A stretch of DNA of 12,811 bases, taken from Fidelibacterota bacterium. Lineage in GTDB: Bacteria > Fidelibacterota > UBA2242. Below, in pieces: positions 6,776-12,811 of the stretch. The number at the start of each line of letters is the position of its first letter. The first letter of the stretch is position 1. The notes below the pieces were generated by a model that saw nothing but the letters and a program-made list of their open reading frames with translations, searched no databases and was not told the origin of the DNA. Position numbers and translations under genes: made by a program. The stretch spans positions 1 to 12,811 of the forward strand of contig JAFGXZ010000280.1 of the NCBI GenBank assembly GCA_016936335.1. The letters run 5' to 3'.

Positions 6776-7171
6776 TTATTCCGCAATCGATATAACGCGT
6801 GTCTTGGCCTGTTTTAACTGATCAAGAACTTCAATATAAACTTTATATTTTGTACGGGCGTGCGCTTTGACTGAAAAAACCATCTTGGGATTCTGCATCT
6901 GAAGGTTTTCTACAACTCCTTTTATATCACGAATCTCGACCTCTTTATCATCCATCAATACCGTTCCCCGAGGATCGATAAGAATATTGGTAATATTCTT
7001 GCTGGACATCTCAACTTCACCACCCTCAGAGGGTAGCACAATTCCAATACCCTTATCCATATCGATTGTGGTGGCAACCATAAAAAAGATGAGAATCAGA
7101 AAAGCAATATCCGCCAGGGAGCCTGATGGCATTTCCGCCTCACGTACACCTTTTTTCTTCAATAAGCTCAT
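6776..7171 (-). CDS. exbD: Biopolymer transport protein ExbD (first copy in operon)
   Basis: A 131-residue ExbD/TolR-family protein, a proton-channel partner of ExbB. The N-terminus is basic (LLKKKGVR), followed by the signature PSGSLADIAFLILIFFMVATT (15-35) with the transmembrane Asp at D21. The periplasmic part has GIGIVLPSEGG (41-51), a short beta-rich core with ILIDPRGTVLMDDKEV, and VFSVKAHARTKY near the end. The start ATG is 12 nt after the exbB stop and has only a weak ribosome-binding site, consistent with coupled translation. Operons with ExbB and two dissimilar ExbD genes are common in Bacteroidota and relatives, where the two ExbD forms may build a mixed dimer in the ExbB pore (known context; mixing is inference here). 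Confidence 0.92.
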   Translation of the reverse strand: MSLLKKKGVREAEMPSGSLADIAFLILIFFMVATTIDMDKGIGIVLPSEGGEVEMSSKNITNILIDPRGTVLMDDKEVEIRDIKGVVENLQMQNPKMVFSVKAHARTKYKVYIEVLDQLKQAKTRVISIAE

Positions 7172-7183
7172 AATTTACGGCTC

Positions 7184-7804
7184 TTAATTTTTCTTGTTTA
7201 TTTGGCTTGTCAAAGTATCAATTAAATTGATTGAGTTTTCTTCCATATCCACCACGATGCTATCTACGCGGGCAGTAAACATATTGTAAAACACCTGGAT
7301 AGTCATGGCAACAATAAGGCCAAACAGAGTTGTTAAAAGAGCTTCGGAAATACCGGAAGCCACAATTGCCGGAGAAATATTATTGGCCGCGGCAATATCC
7401 TGGAAGGCGCCAACCATACCGGAAACTGTCCCGGTAAAGCCAAGCATCGGCGCTACGGTAATAACAGTCGCTAACCAGATCATACCCTTTTCAAGAAAAG
7501 CCATCTCAACGGAACCGGCCGCCTCAATGGATTTTTCAACAGCTTCAACGCCCTTATCAGCACGTGACAGGCCAGCATGAAAGATTTCCGAAATCGGACC
7601 CGGCGTTTCTTCACATACTTTTAATGCCGCCGCAACACCTTCTTCTTTCAATGCCTGACTTAGTTTCGGAATGAAGCGTTTTGTAGTCAGGGATGCCTTG
7701 GACAGCGTGTAAACTCTTTCCAGACAGATCATGAGTCCGAAAATGAACAGCACTAGAATAGGCCACATGAAGACCCCACCTTGATTGAAAAGATCAATTA
7801 ACAT
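7184..7804 (-). CDS. exbB: MotA/TolQ/ExbB proton channel family protein
   Basis: A 206-residue inner-membrane protein that forms the proton channel and scaffold of the TonB energiser. Three hydrophobic segments are visible: ~13-29, ~108-128 and ~150-174. A cytoplasmic region lies between the first two (ER at 29-30, then ALKEEGVAAALKVC, 51-64). The family core APMLGFTGTVSGMVGAF (118-134) and the last helix EALLTTLFGLIVAM (154-167) contain the small and Thr residues that line the pore. Length is typical of the short ExbB form. The start has GGAGG about 10 nt upstream, one of the better ribosome-binding sites in the window. A strong promoter candidate lies 50-80 bp upstream, so this is probably the first gene of an exbB-exbD-exbD-tonB unit. 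Confidence 0.94.
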   Translation of the reverse strand: MLIDLFNQGGVFMWPILVLFIFGLMICLERVYTLSKASLTTKRFIPKLSQALKEEGVAAALKVCEETPGPISEIFHAGLSRADKGVEAVEKSIEAAGSVEMAFLEKGMIWLATVITVAPMLGFTGTVSGMVGAFQDIAAANNISPAIVASGISEALLTTLFGLIVAMTIQVFYNMFTARVDSIVVDMEENSINLIDTLTSQINKKN

Positions 7805-7855
7805 CAGAAATTATCCTCCATTCTTATTCACTCAATACTTGTTAAAATGCTGATA

Positions 7856-7884
7856 ATTTTACGTCTATATTTCCAAAAAGTCAA
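7856..7884 (-). promoter_or_regulatory. Predicted sigma70-type promoter for exbB operon
   Basis: On the minus strand TTGACT (7879-7884) and TAAAAT (7856-7861) are separated by exactly 17 bp. Each differs from the sigma70 consensus at one position. It sits in the 103-bp gap between ctpA and exbB, which leaves a leader of roughly 45 nt before the exbB start with its GGAGG site. Major promoters in some FCB lineages have a different consensus, so this holds only if the housekeeping sigma factor here reads the standard sequence. Confidence 0.6.
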
Positions 7885-7907
7885 CATTATTATCGACGAG
7901 AAAAGTT

Positions 7908-9515
7908 TTACTCCCCAGCCCTTGTTAACATTGCCTGGGCCTCATCAAGATATTGTATGGCCGCCTCTACCTGGTTATCATATATGCGAATAACTTTGTA
8001 GTATTCATCATAACCCCAGAACTCCCGCGCCAGTTCTGCTTTCAGCATTATTTTAACATAATCAGAGTCCTTCCGAATTTTTTCATAATCCACCTTGATC
8101 TCTTTTGCACGGGCAGATTCGAGAAACGTCTCAAAGTCTTTATCGCTGATTTCAAGTTTGTCAAAAAATCGGTCTTTCTTGTTTTTATACCGTTTATACT
8201 CTTCGGCTATCCGGGTCGTATATTCAAACAATACCCTGGACGGATGCCGTAATAATTTATAGGTATCAGCGGATAAATCACGATCAAATTTCACGGGATG
8301 ATCCGGTGCTATTCCACCCCCGCCATAGACAACGCGCCCTGCCGATGTCTGGTATTGCGGCCGAACCTTGACGGAGTCTTCAACAGCCAGAACAGAATCC
8401 CGATTTACTTCATAAAAATCTTCATAATACTCTTCCAATGTACCGTCATAGGGACGCTGAATCAAACGTCCGCTGGGTGTATAATAGCGCGCCACCGTCA
8501 TTCGGATAGCTGAGCCGTCCCGAAGCGGATACTGTCTCTGGACAAGTCCCTTTCCAAAACTGGTTTCTCCAATAATTAATCCCCGATCATGATCCTGAAT
8601 TGCCCCGGCAACAATTTCACTAGCACTGGCCGAGCCCCGGTTCAATAGTATGACAACGCCAATATCTCCGAAACCATTTATCCGACCGGAATAAAATTCC
8701 TCATTTGCGCCCCGAATCCGACCCTTGGTATATACGATCATCTTGTGGCCGTCAAGAAACATATCGGCAATTTCCACGGCTTGATCCATGAGACCACCAC
8801 CATTATTCCGCAGGTCCAGAACCAGGCGTGTCATCCCTTCGGACTTTAGGCGCCCAAGCGCGTTTTTTAATTCATCGGCGGTAGTTCCGCTGAACCGATT
8901 CACAAAAATATACCCGCTACTGTCATCCACCATAAAAGCCGCAGACACACTATATAACGGGATTTCGTCCCGGATGATTGTCACATCAAAATCTTCTACC
9001 CCCTGTCGTCGGATAGTGACTTCGACGGCCGTACCTTTGGGGCCTCTCAATTTCTTTGACACGTTTTCACGTTTTATTTTATAGGCGGATTCTCCATCTA
9101 TTTTTACAATTTTGTCACCAACTTCAATCCCGACTTTCTCCGCCGGCGCACCGGCCACCGGTGAAATCACGGTTATATACCCATCCAGAACATCAAACTC
9201 AATTCCGATTCCTTCAAACTTTCCGCTAAATTCTTCGTTAATTCCCGACAGATCCTTTTTTTCAATATAGAATGAATGGGGATCCAATTTCTCCATCAGC
9301 CCTGAATAAGCACCCTCCATGGCCGCATCCCAATCCGGGACCTCAACATAGTAATCATTGACAATTCCAATGATATCATTCATCACTTTGAGCTTCAGGT
9401 ACAGGTCGTTGCCACTAGCGGCGATCTTCTTTCCAAACGGGGATAATGTCAGCATTACCGCAAGCAAAATCATAAAAATACCGGGTATGGTCACCCAGCG
9501 AAATCGTTTCTTCAC
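7908..9515 (-). CDS. ctpA: S41 family C-terminal processing peptidase (CtpA/Prc family)
   Basis: A 535-residue serine protease, anchored in the inner membrane or exported by its N-terminal hydrophobic segment (~9-26) and acting in the periplasm. A PDZ domain spans ~98-170 (GIGIEFDVLDGYITV 102-116; GDKIVKIDGE 133-142). The peptidase core has LVLDLRNNGGG (231-241), the nucleophile motif NRGSASASE (292-300, catalytic Ser probably S297) and GETSFGKGLVQ (316-326) with the base Lys K322. The 25-residue Ser-Lys spacing matches the family. Residues ~410-535 form a charged, probably helical extension, as in longer FCB members, perhaps for substrate or adaptor binding. The start is GTG, with AAGGAA 8 nt upstream. 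CtpA-type enzymes trim C-terminal tails of periplasmic proteins and affect envelope and peptidoglycan hydrolase turnover; the substrate here is unknown. Confidence 0.94.
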   Translation of the reverse strand: MKKRFRWVTIPGIFMILLAVMLTLSPFGKKIAASGNDLYLKLKVMNDIIGIVNDYYVEVPDWDAAMEGAYSGLMEKLDPHSFYIEKKDLSGINEEFSGKFEGIGIEFDVLDGYITVISPVAGAPAEKVGIEVGDKIVKIDGESAYKIKRENVSKKLRGPKGTAVEVTIRRQGVEDFDVTIIRDEIPLYSVSAAFMVDDSSGYIFVNRFSGTTADELKNALGRLKSEGMTRLVLDLRNNGGGLMDQAVEIADMFLDGHKMIVYTKGRIRGANEEFYSGRINGFGDIGVVILLNRGSASASEIVAGAIQDHDRGLIIGETSFGKGLVQRQYPLRDGSAIRMTVARYYTPSGRLIQRPYDGTLEEYYEDFYEVNRDSVLAVEDSVKVRPQYQTSAGRVVYGGGGIAPDHPVKFDRDLSADTYKLLRHPSRVLFEYTTRIAEEYKRYKNKKDRFFDKLEISDKDFETFLESARAKEIKVDYEKIRKDSDYVKIMLKAELAREFWGYDEYYKVIRIYDNQVEAAIQYLDEAQAMLTRAGE

Positions 9516-9566
9516 GCTATATTTCCTTTTCTTGATACATTACATGCACTTTTTTGATTACACCAA

Positions 9567-9594
9567 ATTATATTTCTGTTACGTCTTCCAACAA
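9567..9594 (-). promoter_or_regulatory. Predicted promoter for ctpA
   Basis: On the minus strand TTGTTG (9589-9594) and a perfect TATAAT (9567-9572) are separated by 16 bp. They lie in the 111-bp gap between the methionine sulfoxide reductase gene and ctpA, about 50 bp before the GTG start. The exact -10 makes it credible, but the -35 match is modest and the region is AT-rich, so chance matches are possible. Confidence 0.45.
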
Positions 9595-9626
9595 TCGTAA
9601 GGGCATTTTGTTTCAATCTAACTAAT

Positions 9627-10079
9627 TTAAAATAAATCGGCGATTTCGTGTCCCATCCTCTCAAGAAATATCTGGTCCTGATCTTTGAATGAATTTTTTT
9701 GATGTGAATCGATATCCAGCTCGGCAACAAATTGACCATTTTTTAAAATGGGAACTACGATCTCGGATTTTACGTCAAGACTGCATGCCAGGTAATTAGA
9801 CTCACTATTTACATCTTGAACAAGTACAGTTGCCATTGTCTCGGCGGCTTGCCCGCAAACCCCCCGGCCAAAGGGAATACAGACATGTTCGGTCGGAGCC
9901 CCACTGTAAGGTCCTAAATTGAGTACGCGTTTTTCCGGATCGGCGATATAAAAACCAACCCAGTTATAATGAGTGATTTTGGTTTTCAAATATTGACAGA
10001 TTTTCAACAAAATTTCATCCCGGGTATTACCGGACTGAATAATTTTTCCAAGCCATCGGGTGTCTTCAAAATCTGTCAT
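9627..10079 (-). CDS. msrC: GAF-domain free methionine-(R)-sulfoxide reductase
   Basis: A 150-residue cytoplasmic protein made of one GAF domain. It matches the fRMsr group, which reduces free methionine-R-sulfoxide using cysteine chemistry and thioredoxin-type electrons. Signatures: NWVGFYI (39-45), LGPYSGAP (55-62), CIPFGRGVCGQAAET (67-81) and YLACSLDVKSEIVVP (96-110), then ELDIDS (120-125). The three family cysteines are all present (C67, C75, C99), so the enzyme should be active; a fourth Cys at C28 is outside the motif. Length is typical. The ATG has no recognisable Shine-Dalgarno sequence. It is 19 nt downstream of the NagX-like gene, so probably co-transcribed with it. A redox repair role fits the FAD-dependent enzyme two genes upstream, but no direct link is shown. 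Confidence 0.9.
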   Translation of the reverse strand: MTDFEDTRWLGKIIQSGNTRDEILLKICQYLKTKITHYNWVGFYIADPEKRVLNLGPYSGAPTEHVCIPFGRGVCGQAAETMATVLVQDVNSESNYLACSLDVKSEIVVPILKNGQFVAELDIDSHQKNSFKDQDQIFLERMGHEIADLF

Positions 10080-10098
10080 TATATTGTCGGCGTTTCAA

Positions 10099-11235
10099 TT
10101 ATATTTTAATAAATATCTTTTTCCGGTATAACACATCGCAAATAAGCCAGTAAATCACGATCAGGGTCAATGCAAACAGGAGCGATCCGTTAATCAGGCT
10201 ACCACCTGCCAGTGGAACAAAGACCTGATCATATAACCAGGTTTTGAGAGTTATTACATTACCAGAAGCGTTCTGCCATCGGACAACGTAAACAAGAAAT
10301 TTGGCAACAAGTCCCGATAACACAAATATAAAAAGCGGATTCGCTCCGAAGACAACAAATGGTTTTGTCCAGTTTTTAAAACCCAGAACATCAATAAATA
10401 AAATGGCAATGCCCAGCACAATCATTGCCAGTCCGCCGGTATATAGCACATAGGAACTGGTCCAGATCGGTTTTCCAATCGGAAAGAACAGTCCCCAGAA
10501 TAAACCGCCTATTGTAATTAATAGACCGTTAGTGACCAATTTTTTAACAAGCGCTTTGCGATCTGGTTCTGCAGTAATCATACTGCCGGTAAAATAGCCT
10601 AAAATGACGGTCACAATGGCAGGGATCGTGCTGAGGAATCCCTCCGGATCAAAGGGCATTCCATAACCATGATAGACATGACCGGAACCTAATATCCACA
10701 AATCAAAACGTCGTGCCAGCGTTCCTTCAATTTCAAATCCGCCAGTCGCCGCCAGGAGCAGCCAGTAAAACGCCAGCATACCACCGGCAACCCAGGCTAC
10801 CCGTTTTTTATCAAGCGTCAATACAAGCACGGAACCTATTCCATAGCATAGGGCGATCCGTTGCAACACTCCGACAATTCTCAGCTTGGTAAATAGTTCA
10901 GCAAAATTATCCACCGGTCGAAGCATGTTCAAACCAAGACCGATTAAAAAAATCAGAATTGTCCGCCGCAGGATTTTTTTCCCGGCCTCTGAAGACAGCT
11001 TGTGATCAAATTTATTGAAGGATATCCACATTGCCACGCCGACAATAAATAAAAAAAATGGAAATACCAGATCCGTCGGGGTACACCCAAACCATTTGGC
11101 GTGCCTGAGCGGAGCATAGATATGCGACCAGCTCCCCGGATTATTTACCGTGATCATCAACGCAATGGTCGCACCTCGGAAAACATCCAGGGCAATCAAG
11201 CGGTTTGATTTTTTTTCTGTTAATAAATCAGCCAT
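10099..11235 (-). CDS. NagX/HGSNAT-like membrane acetyltransferase (COG4299/DUF5009-type)
   Basis: A 378-residue polytopic inner-membrane protein with around ten hydrophobic segments. Relatives include human heparan-alpha-glucosaminide N-acetyltransferase and bacterial NagX. Family motifs: LDVFRG (15-20), HAKWFGCTPTDLVFPFFLF (45-63), with H45 at the position of the proposed acetyl-accepting His of HGSNAT, GVLQRIALCY (122-131), HVYHGYGMPFDPEG (186-199) and FPIGKPIWTSSYVLYTGG (251-268). The expected activity is acetyl transfer from cytosolic acetyl-CoA across the membrane to an amino sugar; in bacteria the acceptor could be a cell-wall or scavenged amino sugar (inference). The start ATG has a strong GAGGGGG site and lies 7 nt after the preceding gene's stop, so it is coupled to the FAD-dependent enzyme. 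No glycan-degradation gene is nearby to suggest the substrate. Confidence 0.87.
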   Translation of the reverse strand: MADLLTEKKSNRLIALDVFRGATIALMITVNNPGSWSHIYAPLRHAKWFGCTPTDLVFPFFLFIVGVAMWISFNKFDHKLSSEAGKKILRRTILIFLIGLGLNMLRPVDNFAELFTKLRIVGVLQRIALCYGIGSVLVLTLDKKRVAWVAGGMLAFYWLLLAATGGFEIEGTLARRFDLWILGSGHVYHGYGMPFDPEGFLSTIPAIVTVILGYFTGSMITAEPDRKALVKKLVTNGLLITIGGLFWGLFFPIGKPIWTSSYVLYTGGLAMIVLGIAILFIDVLGFKNWTKPFVVFGANPLFIFVLSGLVAKFLVYVVRWQNASGNVITLKTWLYDQVFVPLAGGSLINGSLLFALTLIVIYWLICDVLYRKKIFIKI

Positions 11236-11242
11236 TTCCCCC

Positions 11243-12580
11243 TCACTGCTTTAAATTTGTTAAAACACCTTCTGCCGCCAGGATACCGGTGACAGCAGAA
11301 TAGATAATTCCCCGGCTATGACCACTGGCATCGCCGGCCACAAAGAAATTCTTGACGTTGGTTTCCAGATTTGGTGAGACCTGATACTTTGTATCATAAA
11401 ATTTAATTTCCGGAGCATAAAGCAATGTACTATTGGACTCAAGTCCAGAAATGATATGGTTCAACACGCTTAAGCCTTCCATCAGGTTGGTAACAATTCG
11501 TTGCGGAAAAGCCATGGCGATGTCACCCGGGGTCACATCGGTCAAGGTTGGCGTCACCGCCGATTTAGCAATCCTGTCCCAGGTCGAGCGGCGGCCATCC
11601 ACAAAATCCCGCAGACGCTGCAGAATCGGTTTGCCGCCACCGATAGTGGTCGCCAGCCGGGCAATGTCCCGTCCATATTTTGTTGTATCTTCAACAGGGT
11701 TCGTCAGTGACACCCGCGATAACAATGCAAAATTTGTATTGTTCGTTTTTGAATTCCATTTAGCATGCCCATTGACCAGTACAAAATCATCAAATTCTTC
11801 TTTGACAATATAGCCATTTGGATTTGTACAGAATGTGCGCACAAGATCGTCATAGGATTTGGTATAGAGCCGAAATTTGGCATCATACATTACCTTGGCA
11901 ATTTCCGCATAGATATCCGCCGGAAATTCAACCCGAACACCGACATCAATCGGCCCATACATATTGTTAATGTTTAATTTTTTCGCCTGTTCACGCAGCC
12001 AGTACGCACCGGCACGTCCCGGAGCGGCAATAATTGATTTAGCCCGAAAATTCTCCCCGTCGCAAAACGCTGCAAAAATATCATCTTCCTGTTCAATTGT
12101 CCGAATACGGGAATTTACTTTAAATTTTATTCCCTGCCTGATCAGACGTTTATAAAAATGGTCCGTTACAACATGCAAACGATCGGTGCCGATATGACGC
12201 TGTTTGGCATAGATAAAATCCACACCCACAGAATGGGCCATTCGCATTAAGTCTTGAAGAGATTTGCCATCGGTGCCGGAGTAACCGCCATCCACACCAA
12301 TTTCAGTAAATATGGTATCGACTTTCTCAATATATGTCTCAACTTCGCTGGCGGTTCGTCCAAAGCTCTGAGGATCACCACCTATCCGATGGGTCAAATT
12401 CAACTTCCCGTCGGAAAATGTGCCGGCGCCCCCCACACCGAAGTTCATATCCTTGCGTTTCTCCGGTTCGCCACCGCGGTCAACAACCAGAACATTAAGG
12501 CCGGATTCTGCCAAACGATCGGCCGCGAAAAGACCGGCGGACCCGGCGCCAATCAACAATACATCATATATTTCACTCAT
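11243..12580 (-). CDS. FAD-dependent dehydrogenase (COG2509-like NAD(P)/FAD-binding protein)
   Basis: A 445-residue cytoplasmic flavoprotein. The N-terminal dinucleotide-binding fold is clear: YDVLLIGAGSAGLFAADRL (5-23), with an acidic end VVDRG (32-36). It is followed by the subgroup signature NFGVGGAGTFSDGKLN (46-61), where the FAD pyrophosphate and flavin are contacted. Other conserved points are VGVRVEFP (213-220), TFCTNPNGYIV (249-259) and a C-terminal FAD motif FFVAGDASGHSRGI (412-425). This pattern matches the uncharacterised COG2509 group, related to the HI0933/geranylgeranyl-reductase-like flavoproteins. The substrate is not known; the Cys in FCTNPNG may be redox relevant (inference). 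It is the first gene of a minus-strand unit with the NagX-like gene 7 nt downstream. The ribosome-binding site is weak (TTGCGGG region). Confidence 0.9.
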   Translation of the reverse strand: MSEIYDVLLIGAGSAGLFAADRLAESGLNVLVVDRGGEPEKRKDMNFGVGGAGTFSDGKLNLTHRIGGDPQSFGRTASEVETYIEKVDTIFTEIGVDGGYSGTDGKSLQDLMRMAHSVGVDFIYAKQRHIGTDRLHVVTDHFYKRLIRQGIKFKVNSRIRTIEQEDDIFAAFCDGENFRAKSIIAAPGRAGAYWLREQAKKLNINNMYGPIDVGVRVEFPADIYAEIAKVMYDAKFRLYTKSYDDLVRTFCTNPNGYIVKEEFDDFVLVNGHAKWNSKTNNTNFALLSRVSLTNPVEDTTKYGRDIARLATTIGGGKPILQRLRDFVDGRRSTWDRIAKSAVTPTLTDVTPGDIAMAFPQRIVTNLMEGLSVLNHIISGLESNSTLLYAPEIKFYDTKYQVSPNLETNVKNFFVAGDASGHSRGIIYSAVTGILAAEGVLTNLKQ

Positions 12581-12594
12581 AATGCCCGCAAGTT

Positions 12595-12623
12595 ATAATA
12601 ATTGAAATAACTAAACAGTTTAA
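12595..12623 (-). promoter_or_regulatory. Weak promoter candidate upstream of the FAD-dehydrogenase gene
   Basis: On the minus strand TTAAAC (12618-12623) and TATTAT (12595-12600) are 17 bp apart. The -35 overlaps a small inverted repeat TAAAC-A-GTTTA (12612-12622) next to AACATGTT, which could be an operator. The implied transcript leader would be only about 8 nt, so either the message is nearly leaderless or the real promoter is further upstream. Confidence 0.3.
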
Positions 12624-12811
12624 CATGTTTAATCCTAATTTTCCATGAAAAACAACAGCGAAGTGCGTAAAAATGTTTATTCTTCCCAAAAAGTTTTGAT
12701 TAATATAAATTACTTAAACATTGAATTACGCGGGCAAAATGATATGACAAGTAAATTTATTTTAAGAAAGCAACTAAATATCGCGTGAATGGATATATGC
12801 CCAAAAGTACC
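12624..12811. other. AT-rich intergenic end of window, no supported gene
   Basis: No protein or RNA gene can be supported here. A plus-strand ATG-started 47-codon frame (12645-12788) exists but lacks a ribosome-binding site and any recognisable motif. The stretch is AT-rich, as expected of the region upstream of the minus-strand FAD-dehydrogenase gene, and may hold promoters for that gene or for a gene beyond the window. Confidence 0.6.

Noticed and set aside
6763..6786. Upstream TTG start for the second exbD
   Set aside because: The ATG at 6765 has a well-spaced AAGGAG, avoids overlap with the preceding gene, and leaves the usual short basic ExbD N-terminus.
12645..12788. Plus-strand 47-codon ORF in the terminal intergenic region
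   Set aside because: It has no ribosome-binding site, no recognisable motif or domain, and AT-driven composition (many Asn, Ile, Lys). It is better explained as chance in AT-rich DNA.
1..12811. Defence system, prophage, integron or secondary metabolite cluster
   Set aside because: All intact genes fit envelope, redox, protease or TonB functions. No nuclease, reverse transcriptase, integrase, toxin-antitoxin or biosynthetic gene is visible.

Overview
The window reads as chromosomal DNA of a Gram-negative bacterium of the Fibrobacterota-Chlorobiota-Bacteroidota (FCB) superphylum or a close relative. Candidate groups are Neomarinimicrobiota, Calditrichota or 'KSB1'-like lineages; this is inferred from gene content and I cannot fix the phylum. 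The clues are two PorV/PorQ-family outer-membrane barrels, a beta-propeller protein ending in a FlgD-like/T9SS-type-A-like C-terminal domain, an ExbB-ExbD-ExbD-TonB cluster, weak or absent Shine-Dalgarno sequences at several starts, and moderate GC. No tRNA, rRNA, CRISPR array, insertion sequence or phage gene is visible.

The layout is two convergent gene blocks. Block 1 (39-5384, plus strand) is five tightly packed genes: a PrmA-type methyltransferase, a lipoprotein with two repeated beta-sandwich-like modules, a secreted Asp-box beta-propeller protein, and two PorV/PorQ-family barrels. The gaps are 1 nt, a 4-nt ATGA overlap, 5 nt and 16 nt, so it is probably one operon. Apart from the methyltransferase, every product should leave the cytoplasm.

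Block 2 (12580-5689, minus strand) runs: FAD-dependent dehydrogenase (COG2509-like), NagX/HGSNAT-like membrane acetyltransferase, free methionine-R-sulfoxide reductase, an S41 C-terminal processing protease, then exbB, two different exbD genes and tonB. The last four are a complete proton-motive-force-driven energiser for outer-membrane transport. Good sigma70-like promoter candidates precede exbB and ctpA, so block 2 is probably at least two or three transcription units.

The most interesting stretch is the 304-bp convergent gap (5385-5688). It holds a degraded second copy of the tonB C-terminal coding sequence (5393-5521, minus strand), with 27 of 42 residues identical to the intact gene by hand alignment. 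Between this remnant and tonB lies a perfect 34-bp palindrome (5632-5665), a probable bidirectional terminator. The remnant points to a past tandem duplication of tonB, or possibly a silent 3' cassette. I see no clear new defence or mobile system. The best candidate for an undescribed system is the block 1 envelope operon.
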